Position numbers and translations under genes: made by a program
Shown: piece by piece, positions 5,501 through 6,807 of the stretch
Layout: each line of letters begins with the position of its first letter
Numbering within the stretch: the first letter of the stretch is position 1
Notes under the pieces: model-generated
Told to the model about the DNA's origin: nothing
The model's database searches: none
Seen by the model: the letters and a program-made list of their open reading frames with translations, nothing else
Source of the DNA: Bacteroidota bacterium
Lineage (GTDB): Bacteria > Bacteroidota > Bacteroidia > Chitinophagales > Saprospiraceae
Direction: 5' to 3'
Assembly (NCBI GenBank): GCA_024277695.1
Contig: JAJRUR010000130.1
Coordinates: 1 to 6,807 of the forward strand
DNA length: 6,807 bases

Positions 5501-6807
5501 GTGGCATATCCTTCGATTGGAGCTGCTTGTTCTGGTACTGCTACTGCTACACCTTCTATGGTATTGGCAGATGGTACTGAAGTAGAAGCAGGAGTTGGCA
5601 ATAACGCAAGATTGCGCTCTAAAAATGCTTCTGATCCTGAATCAGATTGGATAGTAGAAAATCTACCTCTGGGTGCAAATGTTGTTACTTGGACAGTAAA
5701 TGATGACTGCGGTAATACCAATAGTTGTACATATACTATCTTCATTGAAGACAATACTCCTCCTACAGCAGTATGTGAGTCTTTCCGTCAAGTTTCTTTG
5801 ACGAATGACGGTTATGCTACAATTTATGCAGAATCGTTTGATGATGGTTCACATGACAACTGTAACGATGTGTACTTCAAAGTACGTCGTATGGTACAAG
5901 GTGAGTGTGACCGTATCAACGGTGATGACTCCACTTTACCCGGCTATCAGGAATGGTTTGATGACTATGTGAAGTTCTGTTGTGAAGACATAGAGAATAA
6001 TAATATAATGGTCGTATTCCGAGTCTATGACTTAGATCCGGGAGCAGGACCTGTAGCACCGGGTGCTTATGCCGGACACTGGAACGAGTGTATGGTAGAA
6101 GTAGAAGTTGTAAACAAACTTCCACCGGCTATTGCTTGTCCTCCGGATGTAACTTTAGATTGTGATGATGACATTGATGGTGAGATTTTAGCCAACAATG
6201 ATATCGACAACCCATACGGATATGCCGCTACTACGAGCAATTGTGGTGATGAAATCACCGTAACTGTAAGTGAACCTGGAGATTGCTCTTCAGGAAGTAG
6301 ATTCTGGGCACGTACATTTAGAGTGACTGCCAATGGACAAACAGCTACTTGTACACAGAGACTGTGGATATTGGATACCAATCCATTTGATATCTGTGAT
6401 ACACGTGCTCGCTGTACTCCACGCACATTTAGATATGTCTGCGGAGACCAAGTCAATGGCGTACATACATTTGATGATGATGTCGAGTGGCCTTGTGATC
6501 TCTATTTGGATGAGTGTGCAGGAGGAGTGGCCCCTGAAGATTTGGCAAACAATAACGGAAGAGACTTGAACGGTCAACGCATAAGCTTGAACGCTTATCC
6601 TGAGACATTCAATGAGACCTGTGCTCAAATCACAGTGGACTACGAAGATCAAATACTTACTATCGTCGAAGACGCTTGCTTCAAAGTATTGCGTACTTGG
6701 GTGATCACAGACTGGTGTCAATTTGATGCTGTAACACGTGATCCTGACGATCCGAATAGATTCTTGGGATACTGGGAGTATATCCAAGTGATCAAAGTCA
6801 ATAACTC
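2591..6807 (+). CDS. giant cysteine-rich secreted multidomain protein (HYR and P-domain; 3' end outside window)
   Basis: The frame is open from ATG 2591 to the right edge (1405 full codons, no stop). A signal peptide spans residues 1-22 (MKRNLF, hydrophobic core, SYA before QDDC). The modules in order are: a PPC-like beta-sandwich, about 24-161 (WYTF at 62, TTYYVAVG at 131); a beta module, about 162-256 (YTVDVTVTY at 180); an HYR-like domain, 258-490 (CPQDMTV, FPVGTTQVCWEIDD), interrupted by a beta domain at about 288-444; a Cys-rich module, about 491-579; a long repeat unit, about 580-945, containing a P-domain at about 637-767 (HTSANDLDWRLVGP at 665, NGTWHLIVLDD near 741); an HYR domain, about 948-1055 (CPSDVT, LPLGANVVTWTVND); a Cys-rich module, about 1059-1176; and a second long unit from 1177. 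Around 60 cysteines imply disulfide-stabilised extracellular modules. By family knowledge, such proteins are T9SS-exported adhesins or matrix proteins; no catalytic domain is seen, and the expected sorting domain would lie downstream. It probably shares a promoter with the gene 33 bases upstream. Confidence 0.95.
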   Translation, partial: MKRNLFTLLIACCMVFSTASYAQDDCATALPLPIGGMVSGDIQGGTTENILCLGGSMANEDWYTFVGDGSTISLGTCNDGDPNTGSAAFDSEIRLYSGSCGMLVCEDQSDDAFGCSGFSSLITNFQTTAGTTYYVAVGYWISSGISAGADGTYTLSMQVHCSILGAQAVANACDAQTNEYTVDVTVTYVGAPNSGTLDVYGQSFPITGSPQTVTLTGLQSSGASQNLNVSFSADPACSLTQADAWTAPQPCRECDVVCPQDMTVNLQPGECDAIVNYNIETVGACEVGITGFAGYYDPTRPQTLVFPGTPPLGGPYKGWTITATGGSIADISGAPASVSLTSGDLAIPAAASMSITIPADGVINFDWDYETQDLGNPTDDVFGYVLNGNLTMVSATNSQNGADIQNGSETVNVSAGDVFEFRMWTNTGLFGSATTIISNFSAPGILLPNLTAGQYSGTHFPVGTTQVCWEIDDNVGGTNECCFDVVVEAYPNPTNVLACNDNVQVSLDDNCEAVVTTDMILEGGPYKCYDNYMVAIEGVGENLGGMMITGDQIGQTLTVTITDPETGNTCWGTITVEDKLPPAIECVDLTIECDAPLPTEPGVNDAAEFAVTVDTVFPIFDALTGSGGGTGLGPVDVPIEVNIPQADPNVPVTITDLNIHFEFSHTSANDLDWRLVGPNQQSQTVFVTGCGAVPGDWDITFDDESNSTIFFCADVTPGIVVRPNQFGADDLNLWDGVDPNGTWHLIVLDDQAGDVGEFRQVQLIFTVDGASGNTSLDACGEVTVEFEDDPDNRECEGEFSQIITRHWTVTDESGNVSTCEQDIYLRRRDLLDVTFPPDYDAIDDGDPWGFMPMLNCQDRCENGGGWAYIQDGPYAGNPSPTDDGTCIGTGEPSAITCGTLQATFTDLNFPICEGSFKVLRNWTVLDWCSGDFIEHQQLIKVQNVLPPVITCPSDVTKEVTGTDCDRDLMTVAYPSIGAACSGTATATPSMVLADGTEVEAGVGNNARLRSKNASDPESDWIVENLPLGANVVTWTVNDDCGNTNSCTYTIFIEDNTPPTAVCESFRQVSLTNDGYATIYAESFDDGSHDNCNDVYFKVRRMVQGECDRINGDDSTLPGYQEWFDDYVKFCCEDIENNNIMVVFRVYDLDPGAGPVAPGAYAGHWNECMVEVEVVNKLPPAIACPPDVTLDCDDDIDGEILANNDIDNPYGYAATTSNCGDEITVTVSEPGDCSSGSRFWARTFRVTANGQTATCTQRLWILDTNPFDICDTRARCTPRTFRYVCGDQVNGVHTFDDDVEWPCDLYLDECAGGVAPEDLANNNGRDLNGQRISLNAYPETFNETCAQITVDYEDQILTIVEDACFKVLRTWVITDWCQFDAVTRDPDDPNRFLGYWEYIQVIKVNN
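4328..5425 (+). repeat. long protein repeat unit 1 (with inserted P-domain)
   Basis: This lies inside the giant gene, residues 580 to about 945. It opens LPPAIECVDLTIECD, continues with a Cys-containing beta stretch (ACGEVTVEF, then RHWTVTDESGN and TCEQ), and closes with CEGSFKVLRNWTVLDWC and QLIKV. The same order recurs in unit 2 at 6119-6807. Unit 1 carries about 160 extra residues, most of them the P-domain, between its TIECD and DACGE motifs. The copies are clearly diverged at the DNA level, so this is an old duplication or a common module rather than a recent copy. Confidence 0.75.
6119..6807 (+). repeat. long protein repeat unit 2 (uninterrupted, running off the window)
   Basis: This lies inside the giant gene from residue 1177. 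It opens LPPAIACPPDVTLDCD, continues with NCGDEITVTV, ARTFRVTANGQ and TCTQ, and closes with CFKVLRTWVITDWCQ and QVIKV. It parallels unit 1 but has only 26 residues between LDC and NCG, where unit 1 has 185. Its second half also has a longer loop between DWCQ and the final IKV (VTRDPDDPNRFLGYWEY). Confidence 0.75.

Noticed and set aside
6290..6787. 165-residue minus-strand ORF and its overlapping neighbours at 6067-6456 and 5916-6125
   Set aside because: They are several mutually overlapping antisense frames inside the giant gene, none with a plausible start context or family resemblance.

Overview
The window looks like the chromosome of a Bacteroidota bacterium, most likely of the Saprospiria type (Saprospiraceae/Lewinella-like). 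The evidence is a gliding-motility-type (type B) C-terminal sorting domain next to a PorP/SprF-family outer-membrane protein, a Bacteroidota-style -7 promoter box (TAtcTTTG), A-rich start regions without Shine-Dalgarno sequences, and a giant cysteine-rich secreted protein whose repeat modules resemble those of saprospirial surface proteins. The taxon is inferred from remembered family resemblance, not from a search.

Layout. Bases 1-638 are the 3' end of a large surface-protein gene, with SprB-type repeats followed by a type B type IX secretion (T9SS) sorting domain. After 24 bases comes a complete PorP/SprF-family gene (663-1619). The pair is probably one transcription unit, ending at a hairpin plus T-run at 1755-1803. 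The gap 1620-2107 holds that terminator, a perfect 9-bp inverted repeat (1812-1833), a -7 promoter box (1853-1860), and a roughly 240-base leader with several possible hairpins. A doubtful 25-codon ORF at 1669-1746 shares a 16-base start context with the PorP/SprF gene.

The second unit has two genes. The first (2108-2557) encodes a 149-residue, cysteine-free, charged secreted protein of unknown function. After 33 bases comes the start of a giant secreted gene (2591 to beyond 6807, at least 1405 residues, no stop). Its modules in order are: signal peptide, a PPC-like beta-sandwich, a beta module, an HYR-like domain split by an inserted beta domain, a Cys-rich module, a long repeat unit interrupted by a proprotein-convertase-type P-domain, an intact HYR domain, another Cys-rich module, and a second copy of the long repeat unit without the P-domain. 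The C-terminal sorting domain would lie beyond the window.

How the genes fit together. The first pair follows the known SprB/SprF logic, where a type B cargo is encoded beside the outer-membrane protein needed for its export. The second unit looks like an independently controlled surface protein or adhesin with a small secreted companion. No RNA gene, CRISPR array or mobile element was seen. The most unusual features are the two domain insertions in the giant protein, each with an uninterrupted counterpart in the same protein for comparison, and the leader ahead of the second unit, where one segment could pair with either of two others, one covering the start codon.
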